DNA of 64,000 bases from Trichomonas tenax (Eukaryota; Parabasalia; Trichomonadida; Trichomonadidae): positions 1 through 64,000 of the forward strand of contig JALKBU010000129.1 of NCBI GenBank assembly GCA_023091735.1. The letters are read 5' to 3'. Positions 8,874 through 19,853 of the stretch are shown piece by piece (positions within the stretch are counted from its first letter, which is position 1; the number at the start of each line of letters is the position of its first letter). The notes beneath the pieces were generated by a model that saw nothing but the letters and a program-made list of their open reading frames with translations, did no database searches and was not told where the DNA came from. A program made the position numbers and the translations under genes.

Positions 8874-9949
8874 ATGTATTTTTAAAACTCATTGAATTTG
8901 AAAATGTAATTGTAAACTATTCAAGGTATTTTTTACATTAATATCGTTTTAGTGATATCGATTTGTTAACCAAAAACACGACGATTGACGAAATTGAAAA
9001 ATGTTGTTCTTTTCTGAGTCTATATCATATATGTATCTCAAAAAAACATGTAAACTTGAATAGACATTTCAGTTCAATTTTGATAACGAATTTTAATAAA
9101 AGTGACAATAATATATATTTTTACAAAATGCCTCCTTTTATCAAAATTTGGATTTAGATTTTCGAGGAAAATCTATTTTCATCAAAAAATTAGATGGTTT
9201 TGGTGAAATATCTTGGATTTTAGTGGATATATGCTGATAAAGGACTTTGAAGTATATTTGTCATATCAGAATCTTAGGTAAATGGATGATTGATCTTCAC
9301 AGATTTAAATTTTAGTGATCATTCGATGGATAACATGTATCCACACCACACATTAGCGCTACTTTGTTGTTTTTGGAGATGCCTTTAGTTGCGCACAAAA
9401 AATGTTCAACAATTGCTTAAATGAAATGAAATATCGTATCTGCGCATGGATTCCTGTTGATTAGGGGATTTTTAGCAAATTGCCTTATACCAATTTGTGG
9501 AAAACCCTTTCTGGCAACAAATATGCGATCGCATGGATCCATGTTTACGCGTCAAATTATTCAATTTTCTGTGCATTACACAACAAATTGCTAGGCCATT
9601 GTCTTTTTACATGGCAAATTATCTTTTCAAATTTGAACTCACATCAAGCTTTTAGGATAATTTTTCGAACTTATCATTGATATCTCATAAATAGAAATTG
9701 ATGCAAATGATAAATATAAAGGAAAATATATATGTTACGCTTGGATATAAATCCGCTGGCAAATGCTGTTCAATATCTCAAAAATGACCCTTCTATTGGT
9801 TTTCATAATGCATAACTTTGTGCATTTAAACAACTTCAAGAAATACAATATTGGCATTAGTTACAAATGATGATTAATAAGTTTTAATGATGCACATAGG
9901 AATGTCAAAATCGTTTGTTTATTTGTTAAATGTTCCGAAATGCTATTGT
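8874..9949. other. Divergent intergenic region
   Basis: About 1.1 kb between the divergently oriented kinase and Sec23-like genes. It is AT-rich, with short spurious frames (e.g. 9480-9680) lacking any domain. No RNA gene or repeat was recognised. Confidence 0.5.
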
Positions 9950-9989
9950 TTACATGACAAATATAGAAATAAGAATACGTTACATGACA
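9950..9989 (+). promoter_or_regulatory. Two TTACATGACA promoter elements
   Basis: TTACATGACA occurs at 9950-9959 and again at 9980-9989, exactly 30 bp apart (about three helical turns). The second ends 18 bp before the chosen ATG at 10008. The same decamer, in either orientation, occurs near several other starts in the window. An initiator-like TCAGATT lies at 9997-10003. Confidence 0.45.
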
Positions 9990-10007
9990 GAACAAATCAG
10001 ATTTCGA

Positions 10008-11618
10008 ATGATATCAAATACCACACGATTGTTCCCTTTTACACCGGAAATGGATTCCATGTTCGCATTCACTGTTGACATACCTAGTGATGTCAGGTGT
10101 GTGAGCTCATCCTATTCGCGCAGAAAGTGCCAAAAGTGTGGATCTTTTCTATTACAGCTCGATAGTGGACTATTTTGCCCGATATGCAATCCAGGCGACT
10201 TTGCCAAAGTAAGGGACTCCACTAATTCGAATTTCTTCCAAGTTGAGGAATCGAGTGAACATTCGATCAAATTTTCAATCATTTTCTTCCTTTTCGATCT
10301 CGATTGTGAGACTAACGACTTACTTGCAGTTGTTAAAGAACTTATTAAAGAAGCAGAAGGTCCAAATTCGCACTTATACCAAAGAATTTTGTTTAATTTT
10401 TCATTTCTTGGTTCATCACCACAACTATTCAAAAAGACCGAACAAGGATTCAACTTTTACCCACTTAAAACTCATCTCGATATTTTAGAGACAGCAAAAC
10501 CAATTTTAGAAAACAAATCAATTTTAGATGCGATAGTTCTCGCTAAGAAGTATCTCAGACCATTCTCTGACAAATCAAATCAGTTAGCACACACATATAA
10601 AGTCTTGAGCGATCAAGAATCAAACACAAACTTTATTTCTGACTTATTTTATTTCTTTACCGGAAATCTACCATCATACCTATCATGCAAGAACAGTATG
10701 AGATCTCATTTCTTCCAATTCGCTGCTGAACCAAACAGAAATAATATGGAATGCGCAATTCAAATTCCAGCAACTTATTTTGTTACACCGATGGAATGTA
10801 CAGCTTTACATCAATCCATTATCAAGCATATTACTTGTCATGGAGTTCTTCATAGCAAGATATCGATAGCAACTTCAGCTGGAATAAGTTTCAGCGAAAT
10901 TATCGGACCTGCAAATCATATTGGTTCAACCGCAAACATAAAAATAATCGATGCTGCAACATTTTCGAAGTTTTTCCCGTTTTATGGAATCCTCAAAATC
11001 TCCAAGGACGAGTACAACAGAAGAAATGCGTTTTCTATCCAAATGCTCTTCATTATCACTCCTGGCATCATTTATGTCGTTAATGAAGTTTGGCTCAAAG
11101 CAAAATCCAACCAAGAATGGATTTCATCGTTTTCTAAGTACTTCTTCGAAGGCTACTACGTACAGAAATCATTATGCGATAAATTTAACAAAGTTACAGG
11201 AAAATCTAAACTTCCATGGTCAATTGCATCAAGAAACACTAAAATCATCAAAGAAATACCAATCCTAAAGCTAAAGTTATCAATTATCGACTCATTCCTC
11301 AACTCCTTGTTAATTAATGATGACTTTTTACCACTTAACTTTAAGTTCATGATTTTACTGTCATTCTTCTACGGAGAACCATGCTACTTAAGAGATTTCA
11401 TGCAGTCGTTGATGGATCAAACATTTCGTTCAGATTTAATTTATTTACCTCCATTCATCTTCTGCAAAGGTCCTGTTAAGCCAAATGCATTACAAAGCGA
11501 TGGTAAGCAGCATTTCCAGATTTATCCATTTATAACTATTCATGAAGATTTTTATTCCAAGCTCAAAGCTAGAATTGAATCATTCCAAGCAAGATTGTTG
11601 TCAATCGACAACAAGTAA
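10008..11618 (+). CDS. Divergent Sec23/Sec24-like COPII coat protein
   Basis: A 536-residue protein. Near the N-terminus it has a C-x2-C ... C-x2-C zinc finger (CQKCG ... CPICN), the place where Sec23/Sec24 proteins carry theirs. Next comes a region like the Sec23 trunk, starting with SIIFFLFDLDCETNDLL, where the family has its FVVD strand. Later segments are helical and end without a clear gelsolin domain. If this is right the product is a coat subunit acting in ER export. The open frame begins at 9930, but its first 26 codons overlap the two TTACATGACA elements, so the ATG at 10008 is used. The protein is shorter (Sec23 is about 750 residues) and weakly conserved, so an unrelated zinc-finger/vWA-like protein is possible. 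Confidence 0.5.
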   Translation: MISNTTRLFPFTPEMDSMFAFTVDIPSDVRCVSSSYSRRKCQKCGSFLLQLDSGLFCPICNPGDFAKVRDSTNSNFFQVEESSEHSIKFSIIFFLFDLDCETNDLLAVVKELIKEAEGPNSHLYQRILFNFSFLGSSPQLFKKTEQGFNFYPLKTHLDILETAKPILENKSILDAIVLAKKYLRPFSDKSNQLAHTYKVLSDQESNTNFISDLFYFFTGNLPSYLSCKNSMRSHFFQFAAEPNRNNMECAIQIPATYFVTPMECTALHQSIIKHITCHGVLHSKISIATSAGISFSEIIGPANHIGSTANIKIIDAATFSKFFPFYGILKISKDEYNRRNAFSIQMLFIITPGIIYVVNEVWLKAKSNQEWISSFSKYFFEGYYVQKSLCDKFNKVTGKSKLPWSIASRNTKIIKEIPILKLKLSIIDSFLNSLLINDDFLPLNFKFMILLSFFYGEPCYLRDFMQSLMDQTFRSDLIYLPPFIFCKGPVKPNALQSDGKQHFQIYPFITIHEDFYSKLKARIESFQARLLSIDNK

Positions 11619-12783
11619 TTTTTTTGTATTATTGTTGTTATTTATAAATATTCGAATCTACAAATATGTTTCTTTTCATTTGAACCAACACTCCATAAAG
11701 AAGGGCCACGATATACACAAATATATGCAGTGGTTGGTTTATGATTAGATCAATGAAGATATTATTTGATTAAAATATTGAATATACATCAAAATATGAT
11801 AAAATTAATACTTTGTTCAGTAATAAATATTGAGTTTATGTTTGTTACTCAGTGGAATGCATCAAAATATGATATAAAGTTTAATTAAGTGACTATTACC
11901 ATGCAATAGTTAAAATATTATTTTTCGCATAGAAGAGGATATATTTATATAATCTTTATTTCTTCAACATCAATGAATTTTGTGTTTCGCGATGGAGTCG
12001 TTGGAACTTCTTTTAGGACAATTTCATGCAATTATTTTAATACAGGAGCAGATGAAATCCATAAATGAATGATAATAGAGGAGTATTGTATAATTTGTAA
12101 TCTGATTTTCAATATTCATTCGTTAACTCTAAAGATCAATCACAGCCTAATACTTAAATAAACAACCAAAGTCATACGACTTGTAAATGTTTCTTTTACA
12201 CTTTTTTTATCTAAATAAAATTAATTTAGGGTCTGTCAAAATAAAACAGAGGATAATATATTGGACATCTGATTATATAACATAAATCATAAGCGATTTT
12301 AATATTTTTAACATTTTATAAATAAAATATTTTAAGAGTCAAGAAAATTATAAAAGGGTCCAAAATTTTAAATCAATATGAATATTTGACAATTTAAAGT
12401 CGTTTTATCACGTATTTGCAAATTTTGCAAATAAAATTATTTTAAGGTCAAAAAATCATAAAAAGCGCAAATCACAAATTATTTTAAAACAAATTGTATA
12501 CATTTTATATAACAAATGATTTTAAATATCATTCGTAAACAACACAAAAATATTAATAATGCTCACAAAATTAAGAAGAAAACTGTAGGTTGATTCAATA
12601 TATCAAAACTTTAATGAATACATAGATAATCATCCTGTATAAAATATTTTAATAAAAATTTATTTCATTCAATTTATGAGATTTAAAAATTATTTTCAAC
12701 AAAAATGATATCATTTTTTGTTATCTACAAACAAAAATAATCACAGAAAACAAAAAGGATTTAAAAAAATATAAAAATCTTGA
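11619..12783. other. Intergenic region with a weak duplicated segment
   Basis: About 1.2 kb of AT-rich DNA without a gene. Around 12318-12360 and 12429-12470 similar segments recur (AAATAAAAT..ATTTTAAG.GTCAA....ATAAAAG), roughly 110 bp apart, suggesting an old tandem duplication. No coding or RNA feature was found. Confidence 0.4.
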
Positions 12784-15700
12784 ATGCAAGGGTTCGCTAA
12801 GGTCATAAATCACTATTTTGAACTCTTGGAATCAAGTATCACGCGAATTTGCGAGAGGGAGATCGCAAAGAATCGCAGTGCTCAGCTCGATCCCGATAAA
12901 ATACTGAAAGAAAATTTTAACGAAGGTTGCATTGTCATTTTAAACCTGTGTCCGGGCGATTTTGATGAAATATTGGGCCTACTTGTCTGCAAAATCGTCG
13001 AAACAGGTACAATTTCTTCATCAAATCTGCAGAAAGCGGACGAAGTTAAATTTACTACATATTGCGCTTTGTCTAGGCTATGTATGAATCACGTATCATT
13101 GGAAAAAGTCTTCAATTCACTCAATGAGCTTATTTTACAGCAAATAACTATGCTTTCTATCCATTTATTCTCTGATATTAACTGCAAGTACTCGAATTAC
13201 GCGAGAAAAGCCTACCAAGAGCTTTTATGGTTCATTGGAGACCACTGTGAGCAGATATATAAGATCCTTCTCGATAAATTACAAAGCAAATTTAAAAAAC
13301 CAGCGGATCCTATTGAATTTCAAAACGCGTTGAATCCATTCATCAAGTTATCATCGAATCCAAGATCTCTAGCCAAAATTTTGTCGTTGATTACGCCAAT
13401 ATTAAATAATACACCAGATAATTGCAAGCCTTGCTTATCACAGTCATTAGTCGATATGATAATATCAGCGATCAAGCACAAGCCGATGGAAATGTACGAC
13501 TTCTTCCAAGAAGGAAAAGACTTAAAAGATGCCGCAAATTTAATTCCGAGATTGACAGAATGGGATCAAAGAAGGTACGGAATATCGTTCATTGCGAAAT
13601 ATTCTTTGTTTCCTATGTTCCCTTCTGCAATTTCTAACAACTTCTTCGCTGAAGATTTCGATAATATGATTTTTGAAATCTCAAAAGCTGAATATATTTC
13701 GGGTTTCTTGGATTCATTCTTTAAGGCACTCAATGCTGGTTTCTATTTCGTATCCCAGACACGAAGTTTCGATATTTTTGGTCGATATACACGACAAATT
13801 TTTACAACAGTGATGGACTTCATTGAACGCTCTATTCGCAGGTTACTAGAGCTGAAGGACAACAATACACAAGCGTTATTAGTTCATTTTGGTTTGGCGC
13901 TTTATTTTCACGATAATCAACTATTTATTACGAGATTTTTACCCATCATTATATCATCGACATTACCAAGCAATGGTTTATTCCTTTGCAAGTTTATTTC
14001 TCATCTATGCAGACATTCTGAAATTACAAAATATCCAATCGAATTAAATCGCGGCATGATCAACGTGTTGGAGCTCCTTACAAGCGAAAAAGCATACTCA
14101 CCGCATATAATTCACGTATTTAAAGGATTTACGCGAAGTCCACAATTCTTGGAAACATTAATGAGAACTGAGCATTCTTTTCTTACCAACGTAATCAAAT
14201 CGGCCTATGACCACAACATGTACCAGCTTTGCATTGCTTTTATTAAATTTTTCGATGCAACAAGAATGAAAACAATGTATTTGGATACACAAATGCTTCA
14301 GTGTATGCTTTTCATTACGTCAACATTCAGTTCTCTCACAGTTTTATCAGCTTTACATCAATCAACTGCATTTATTGAATATATTCCTGAAGTTTTGCTG
14401 CAAATCGCACAATTTATGTTCGCATCGCTCTCTGAAATTCAACCCTCTGAGATTGAAACGAATGTAAACGAAAAAGAATTAAAAGGAATTTTAAATAACT
14501 TGGAAGTAACGGCTTTGTCATTGATGATCAGCAGCAGACCACACGTTTGCAAGGTTGCTGTTGCGATTATCGGCGAAATACTTAATATTTTAAGACAAGC
14601 GAATTTATATCAAACAACAAGTTCTCCCATCGAAGCTTACCAAGCGTTAGTCACCAACTGCAAGAATAGATCATCTGTACAAGCAATGGATGGTTATTTC
14701 ATGAAATCATTAATGTTAATTCATAAACCATCATCTGTCATTCACACAGCTTGGAACACAATTTTCTCGTATTTCAACAGCCTCCTGAATGTTATAGCAC
14801 CAGAGAAATGCCTCCCAGACATGCCTGTGCAACAAATTAAAAAAGATTCTTCAACTTTGCACGACGAGCTTCCAAACGTGTTATCTATATTGCTGTCCCT
14901 CATATTTCCATCCAAAGAAAACACAATCAATATTATCCACAATTTCATAAAATACGATGATTTCGTCGGCCAAGTCACAACGGATTGTCTTTCGACAGCT
15001 TTATTACCACGATTTTACACAACTATAGCCAAACTGATGGTTAACACACTAAATTCGATGAAAAGTTCAGCAGGAAATTTCGAATCAAATAATGTCAACA
15101 ATGTTTATGTAAAGCACGCTGTAAAAGTTATGAGAAACATTTTAAAGCATCCATATTACGATGACAACCCAATTGACCTCAAAACTGCAACAAGACTCGT
15201 TATGGATTCAACAGCATATTGCAACAGTTTATCTTTGCTTGATTTTCATATTCTCTGCGGACATTTGATTATTGCTTTCATCAACAGACACGGAAAGAAC
15301 GTGGACATCTCCTCCAAGAGAGTTTTAGCAAATACATTAGGTCTATGGATTTCTAAACCCGATTTTCCATTATCGAACAAAAGCGCGACAACAATTTTAA
15401 TCGATGCATTAACTTTATTGTTGGAAGGAATGGAATTCGATCAGGATCAAGTTGAACAGAAGTTTAAATACTACGTTAGCATAGCTCACATGGTTCTCAA
15501 GGAACAGCCAAAACTTAAAGACCATTGCCAAAATATGCTCACGAGTTTATTCAGAAAAAATTTCGAATTAGCGATTGCAAACTCGATGAGTGATTTCTTT
15601 TCTTCATCGATATTGGCACGAGTTGCTTTTCTATCAGCCATTGCAACTGTTCTCAAAAACCCAGAGCCTGCTGCTGAGCAGAAAGAGGAAACAAAAGAAG

Positions 15701-18700
15701 AAGATTTCATCGACGTTATTTTCGAAACAAAATTCCAATTAATCGATTCAATAATTGATCTCGTTCCCTTCAACAAATCGGAATCAGTCGGAATTAACTT
15801 ATTGGAAGCAAGTGTAACAAAGAATCTCCATTATGAGCTTTGCGATTTCATAATTACATGCGAATTAAAAGGAATCCAAGAAGCAACAAAACACACAATT
15901 TTTAGAGGCAACGGAATTCCTTCGAGATTAATTTCTTATTTTCCACGCTTATTCGGACAGCAGTGGCTCGAAATGTCATTCAAACCAATGATATTGAACA
16001 TCATAAATCAAATCGATAGAGGCATAAGATGCCAAATTAATCCACACAAAATTACTAATGGAAGTTCATTACAGATAAATCGCGAAAATTTCTCCAGCAT
16101 TTTAGTTTCAACGATTCAAACTCTTCTCGCTGCATTGAGAAACCTTCCTGTACCAATTATAAGAGCTGCGCAAATGATCTATCACAGGATCAATCAAGAA
16201 TACGATGGAACAGGTTTGCAAATTGTTTACGGATTCATCTTTTTGAGATTTGTTTTTCCAGCTTTCATAGTTGCATCAGTTCTTGGTTTGCCAACGAATA
16301 TGAGTGACGACGCGAGACAGTGTTTGATGTCAATATCAATCATATTGATGGCATCAATAACAAAAGGAAATCTCGATGAAAAAGGCGAAAATTACCTTCC
16401 ATTCAATGAAATCGCAGTGCAAACACACGATGAGATCGAGAAAATGATGCTTTGGCTGTTAGGATTGGATCTAACTGATCAAAGCTATGAAGATTTTCCA
16501 ATAGACAAACCAAAGGTTATATCTGAACTACAAACAGATCTCTGCGACATTGTTCGTCCATTGGAAACAAAAGTGATGACGTATCCTGAAAATGATCCAA
16601 TAAGAAAGTCATACGATAAATTCATGGCATTGTGCAAAGTTTCAAGAGTCGTTCAAACGACAAATCAAACACTTATCAACAATACTATAGGAAGTTCTCA
16701 AGCATTCAACAAATTCATGGCGTCAACATTCAAGAATGAACCGATGGCAGCATTGAACAAATGGTTCTACAAAGATAGAACAAGAGAATCATCGAATGTT
16801 GATTTGTACATTTTAGATAATACAAAACTTCCTGAAGTAACAGATGTTAATGTCCTCGCTTACAAGATTTTCGCAACAATCGCTGCTTCAGACAAATCTT
16901 TTTATGTTATTGCAGATTTCTCGAATTTCGAAAAAGTCACTGTTCCAAGATTCTCAGCGATTCTCAAATACAAAGACATCGCTCCTTTGGCAATGAAAAT
17001 GAATCTTCTTGGCATCTTTGTTATCTGCGCTTGCGATGAATTCGGTTTTTGGTTCTCAGAGAACAAAGAAAGGATTTCTACAAATGAATTCATTTTCCCG
17101 CGAACAATGGAAGATATAACAGACAAACTCGGCTTCGAACCAACACTTTCGCCGCTTGGAATAGAGTCGCTGAGCACTTATGAATCTGTCCACACAGCTC
17201 GATTTGAAGGTAATTTAGTTGCTGTTAGATTACACACGAATACATTTCAGATAATGACACCAATTGCTGGAATGCCAAATGACCAATTTACCATTCACAT
17301 AATTAGATATGATCAGATTCAATCTGCGGAAAGAACAGCAGATGGATTCCAGTTTTATCACGAACACAAACTTTATTCACTGCAAACTATTGAAGGCTCA
17401 AATCTTTACGCTTTATTTGGTGCTGCTTATCACAGAGCAACACTCAAACATTCAGTTTTCATTTCATTGGATCATAATTCGTTACATTGGTTACTTTTAA
17501 TCATTGCTTTTGCAAACATCGTTGATAATTGCAATGATCCTTCTTTGAATTTTGCAGCGTTTCAAGTAATCAATCACACTTATGCTGTTTATGATTTCAA
17601 GAGAACTGCATCGCCTTTAAATTGTCCAGCATATTTAATGCCTCCTTCGTGCAAGACAATGGTCACAACGCTAAGTTGGGATCTCGCGAGAAACAACTCA
17701 GATCAAACAGCACAGTTCTTGCGCGAATATTTCAAATCAGTTCAAAAGCTGAAGGAGAGTGTTATCTCAGATACAATTGTGTTTTTAGCGCCTTGGGTTG
17801 AAAATTTAATATACGAGAAAACAGATTTAATAACATTGATGAATGTCGTTAATTTTTACTTCGATTGTAAACCCGCACAAATGATGTTTAATAACTTGAT
17901 TTGGTCGAAATTCAGTGATGCTCCAACAATGGAATTTCTTTTCGAATTCTTGTCGAGTCTAAATTCAAAGCATTCTCCATTATTGATCAATTTCATTGCT
18001 AAACTCAATCTCAAGTTTTCTTCTGAGTATTGGACAATTCATTTCGATGATCCTTTAGCGCAAAGTGCCATTCATTCACTTTTGATGGGCGATGCTTTCT
18101 ATGCAACAGCAGTTCCTGCTTTATTCTACAAAATCATCTCCGCCAGAAACAAACTCGACAAAGAAGGAAGAATATCAATGAGCAGATTATTAAACAATCT
18201 TCTCGCAATGCTCACTTTGCATTCCAATTTCGATTGTCAGATGTCAATCTCGAAGATGGTTGATTTATATATTAACTCTGATGAAGCATCTGATTTCGAG
18301 CAATTTGTTGATGACACGTGCACATTCGGATCAATCCTCGGAGTAACACTTGGTGCAATGGGAATGTTCTCTATCAGAATCGAGCTATATAAGATGTTTG
18401 AATCTCAGTTATTCGAGATTGAAGATTTCTATTCAACATATATTTCAGCAATCTTCTGCTGTGCTCTTTTCATGGGTGTTGCTGATCAGTTGCTTTGCTT
18501 GATACTGAGATTCATTCAGTTTGGAGATCTCAAAAGCAACATCATTCTTTGCCATTCATTTTCATTATTGGAGTTATCAGAAAGAATTTGCGCATGTTTG
18601 ATTTTGATTTCATTAATAATATTATTTAATTCAAAGATCAAAGGAGCATTAAAATTGCTGAACAGAATTGTTTATGAAAACTCAGTGAATCTAATGATGT

Positions 18701-19248
18701 ATCTTCCACAATCAATACAAGTTTCAGATTTGTTGCAAATTCCATTAATTCATCGTCCAATTTTTTCACTCGCATTAATCGCAGCAACATTCGATGAAGT
18801 CGATGCTGCCAAGGATATGGTTCTCAAGATGCATGTTTATGATGCGGCAATGGGTGTTTTGAGTGTCCAATATAGACCAGAAAACATTATTCACGTCGAA
18901 AATCTCGAATGGGGCGAAGATTGGGTAACGGTTGCTGCATTGACTTTAGTGTGCTTCATGAGACATCCAGAAGTAGAAGAAACGTTTATGCTTGTAAAGA
19001 AGTACATACAAAGGAATGATTTAGCATTTGGATGCTTCAATTGGTACAAAGAAGTCGAAAGAAGAAACATCACCAAATATTTTGATGATGATTTCAAGAT
19101 GATCGAAATCCAGAAAATCAATCCAACGCCGCAACAAAGATCATATCTTAATCCTCTTATCGCTCAATTATTCAGCGAAAACAAGTTACCACCAATTCCT
19201 GATGAGACAGCTCTTGGAATCATCAATGAGCTTGTCACAACATTTTGA
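12784..19248 (+). CDS. Giant neurofibromin-like Ras GTPase-activating protein
   Basis: A 2154-residue protein. A RasGAP domain lies at about 990-1230: IFRGNGIPSR (near 1040) holds the arginine-finger position, and GFIFLRFVFPAF (near 1152) is the FLR motif that stabilises it. It is followed by a Sec14-like lipid-binding segment (about 1340-1450, with SFYVIADFSNFEKV) and a PH-like region (about 1460-1560), the same order as in human neurofibromin. Long helical HEAT-like stretches flank both sides. It should switch off Ras-like GTPases at membranes. The length is close to neurofibromin (about 2800 residues), but similarity outside the GAP block is low. The ATG at 12784 has no obvious initiator; no in-frame upstream Met is evident. 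Confidence 0.8.
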   Translation: MQGFAKVINHYFELLESSITRICEREIAKNRSAQLDPDKILKENFNEGCIVILNLCPGDFDEILGLLVCKIVETGTISSSNLQKADEVKFTTYCALSRLCMNHVSLEKVFNSLNELILQQITMLSIHLFSDINCKYSNYARKAYQELLWFIGDHCEQIYKILLDKLQSKFKKPADPIEFQNALNPFIKLSSNPRSLAKILSLITPILNNTPDNCKPCLSQSLVDMIISAIKHKPMEMYDFFQEGKDLKDAANLIPRLTEWDQRRYGISFIAKYSLFPMFPSAISNNFFAEDFDNMIFEISKAEYISGFLDSFFKALNAGFYFVSQTRSFDIFGRYTRQIFTTVMDFIERSIRRLLELKDNNTQALLVHFGLALYFHDNQLFITRFLPIIISSTLPSNGLFLCKFISHLCRHSEITKYPIELNRGMINVLELLTSEKAYSPHIIHVFKGFTRSPQFLETLMRTEHSFLTNVIKSAYDHNMYQLCIAFIKFFDATRMKTMYLDTQMLQCMLFITSTFSSLTVLSALHQSTAFIEYIPEVLLQIAQFMFASLSEIQPSEIETNVNEKELKGILNNLEVTALSLMISSRPHVCKVAVAIIGEILNILRQANLYQTTSSPIEAYQALVTNCKNRSSVQAMDGYFMKSLMLIHKPSSVIHTAWNTIFSYFNSLLNVIAPEKCLPDMPVQQIKKDSSTLHDELPNVLSILLSLIFPSKENTINIIHNFIKYDDFVGQVTTDCLSTALLPRFYTTIAKLMVNTLNSMKSSAGNFESNNVNNVYVKHAVKVMRNILKHPYYDDNPIDLKTATRLVMDSTAYCNSLSLLDFHILCGHLIIAFINRHGKNVDISSKRVLANTLGLWISKPDFPLSNKSATTILIDALTLLLEGMEFDQDQVEQKFKYYVSIAHMVLKEQPKLKDHCQNMLTSLFRKNFELAIANSMSDFFSSSILARVAFLSAIATVLKNPEPAAEQKEETKEEDFIDVIFETKFQLIDSIIDLVPFNKSESVGINLLEASVTKNLHYELCDFIITCELKGIQEATKHTIFRGNGIPSRLISYFPRLFGQQWLEMSFKPMILNIINQIDRGIRCQINPHKITNGSSLQINRENFSSILVSTIQTLLAALRNLPVPIIRAAQMIYHRINQEYDGTGLQIVYGFIFLRFVFPAFIVASVLGLPTNMSDDARQCLMSISIILMASITKGNLDEKGENYLPFNEIAVQTHDEIEKMMLWLLGLDLTDQSYEDFPIDKPKVISELQTDLCDIVRPLETKVMTYPENDPIRKSYDKFMALCKVSRVVQTTNQTLINNTIGSSQAFNKFMASTFKNEPMAALNKWFYKDRTRESSNVDLYILDNTKLPEVTDVNVLAYKIFATIAASDKSFYVIADFSNFEKVTVPRFSAILKYKDIAPLAMKMNLLGIFVICACDEFGFWFSENKERISTNEFIFPRTMEDITDKLGFEPTLSPLGIESLSTYESVHTARFEGNLVAVRLHTNTFQIMTPIAGMPNDQFTIHIIRYDQIQSAERTADGFQFYHEHKLYSLQTIEGSNLYALFGAAYHRATLKHSVFISLDHNSLHWLLLIIAFANIVDNCNDPSLNFAAFQVINHTYAVYDFKRTASPLNCPAYLMPPSCKTMVTTLSWDLARNNSDQTAQFLREYFKSVQKLKESVISDTIVFLAPWVENLIYEKTDLITLMNVVNFYFDCKPAQMMFNNLIWSKFSDAPTMEFLFEFLSSLNSKHSPLLINFIAKLNLKFSSEYWTIHFDDPLAQSAIHSLLMGDAFYATAVPALFYKIISARNKLDKEGRISMSRLLNNLLAMLTLHSNFDCQMSISKMVDLYINSDEASDFEQFVDDTCTFGSILGVTLGAMGMFSIRIELYKMFESQLFEIEDFYSTYISAIFCCALFMGVADQLLCLILRFIQFGDLKSNIILCHSFSLLELSERICACLILISLIILFNSKIKGALKLLNRIVYENSVNLMMYLPQSIQVSDLLQIPLIHRPIFSLALIAATFDEVDAAKDMVLKMHVYDAAMGVLSVQYRPENIIHVENLEWGEDWVTVAALTLVCFMRHPEVEETFMLVKKYIQRNDLAFGCFNWYKEVERRNITKYFDDDFKMIEIQKINPTPQQRSYLNPLIAQLFSENKLPPIPDETALGIINELVTTF

Positions 19249-19261
19249 TTTTTATTATATA

Positions 19262-19269
19262 TTTTCCTA
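19262..19269 (+). terminator. Putative 3' processing motif TTTTCCTA
   Basis: TTTTCCTA starts 14 bp after the TGA of the RasGAP gene. It is one of five such downstream copies in the window. Confidence 0.4.
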
Positions 19270-19853
19270 TAGTCTTATTTTTTGTTTATATTATATTAGA
19301 ATTTTGTGTATTACATTTGATACACAAATAAATTTCTTTCGCTAATCATTTGAATAAAATTTATCTATTGTTATCTTTAAATGTCTCTAATTTAATCTTA
19401 CAAATTTTCATTGTCAATGATTTTATTGATATAGATCAAGAAAACCAGCAGACATTGAAGAGGTGGAATGACTTCACTAACATGCTATAATACTGTTTAT
19501 ATATTTCAGATTATATATATTGACTATTCTTTACTTCATCAAACTGAAATCAGCGAAATCACAGCATTAGCTGTAGCATATCTATGCAATGAATATTTTC
19601 CTTGCTTATTATTTATAAATAATATATATATTATCAAAATAACATATTTTATTATTTCGTTATAGGAAGCCGGTCCATAAGCTATTGAGCAAACATATGT
19701 TTGTTGGTGGTTGAATGCTAAAAAATTATTTTCGAAATACAAATATTTATTTATATAAACATTTCTATTAGACAATTACATTATCGCTCTTGTTGTCGCA
19801 CAATTTATAGTATCTGTTTAAAACAATATTCTATGATATTTTTTTCGATTGGA
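19270..19853. other. Convergent intergenic region
   Basis: About 580 bp of AT-rich sequence between two convergent genes. Two small overlapping frames exist on opposite strands without domains or initiator signals. Nothing further can be supported. Confidence 0.5.
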
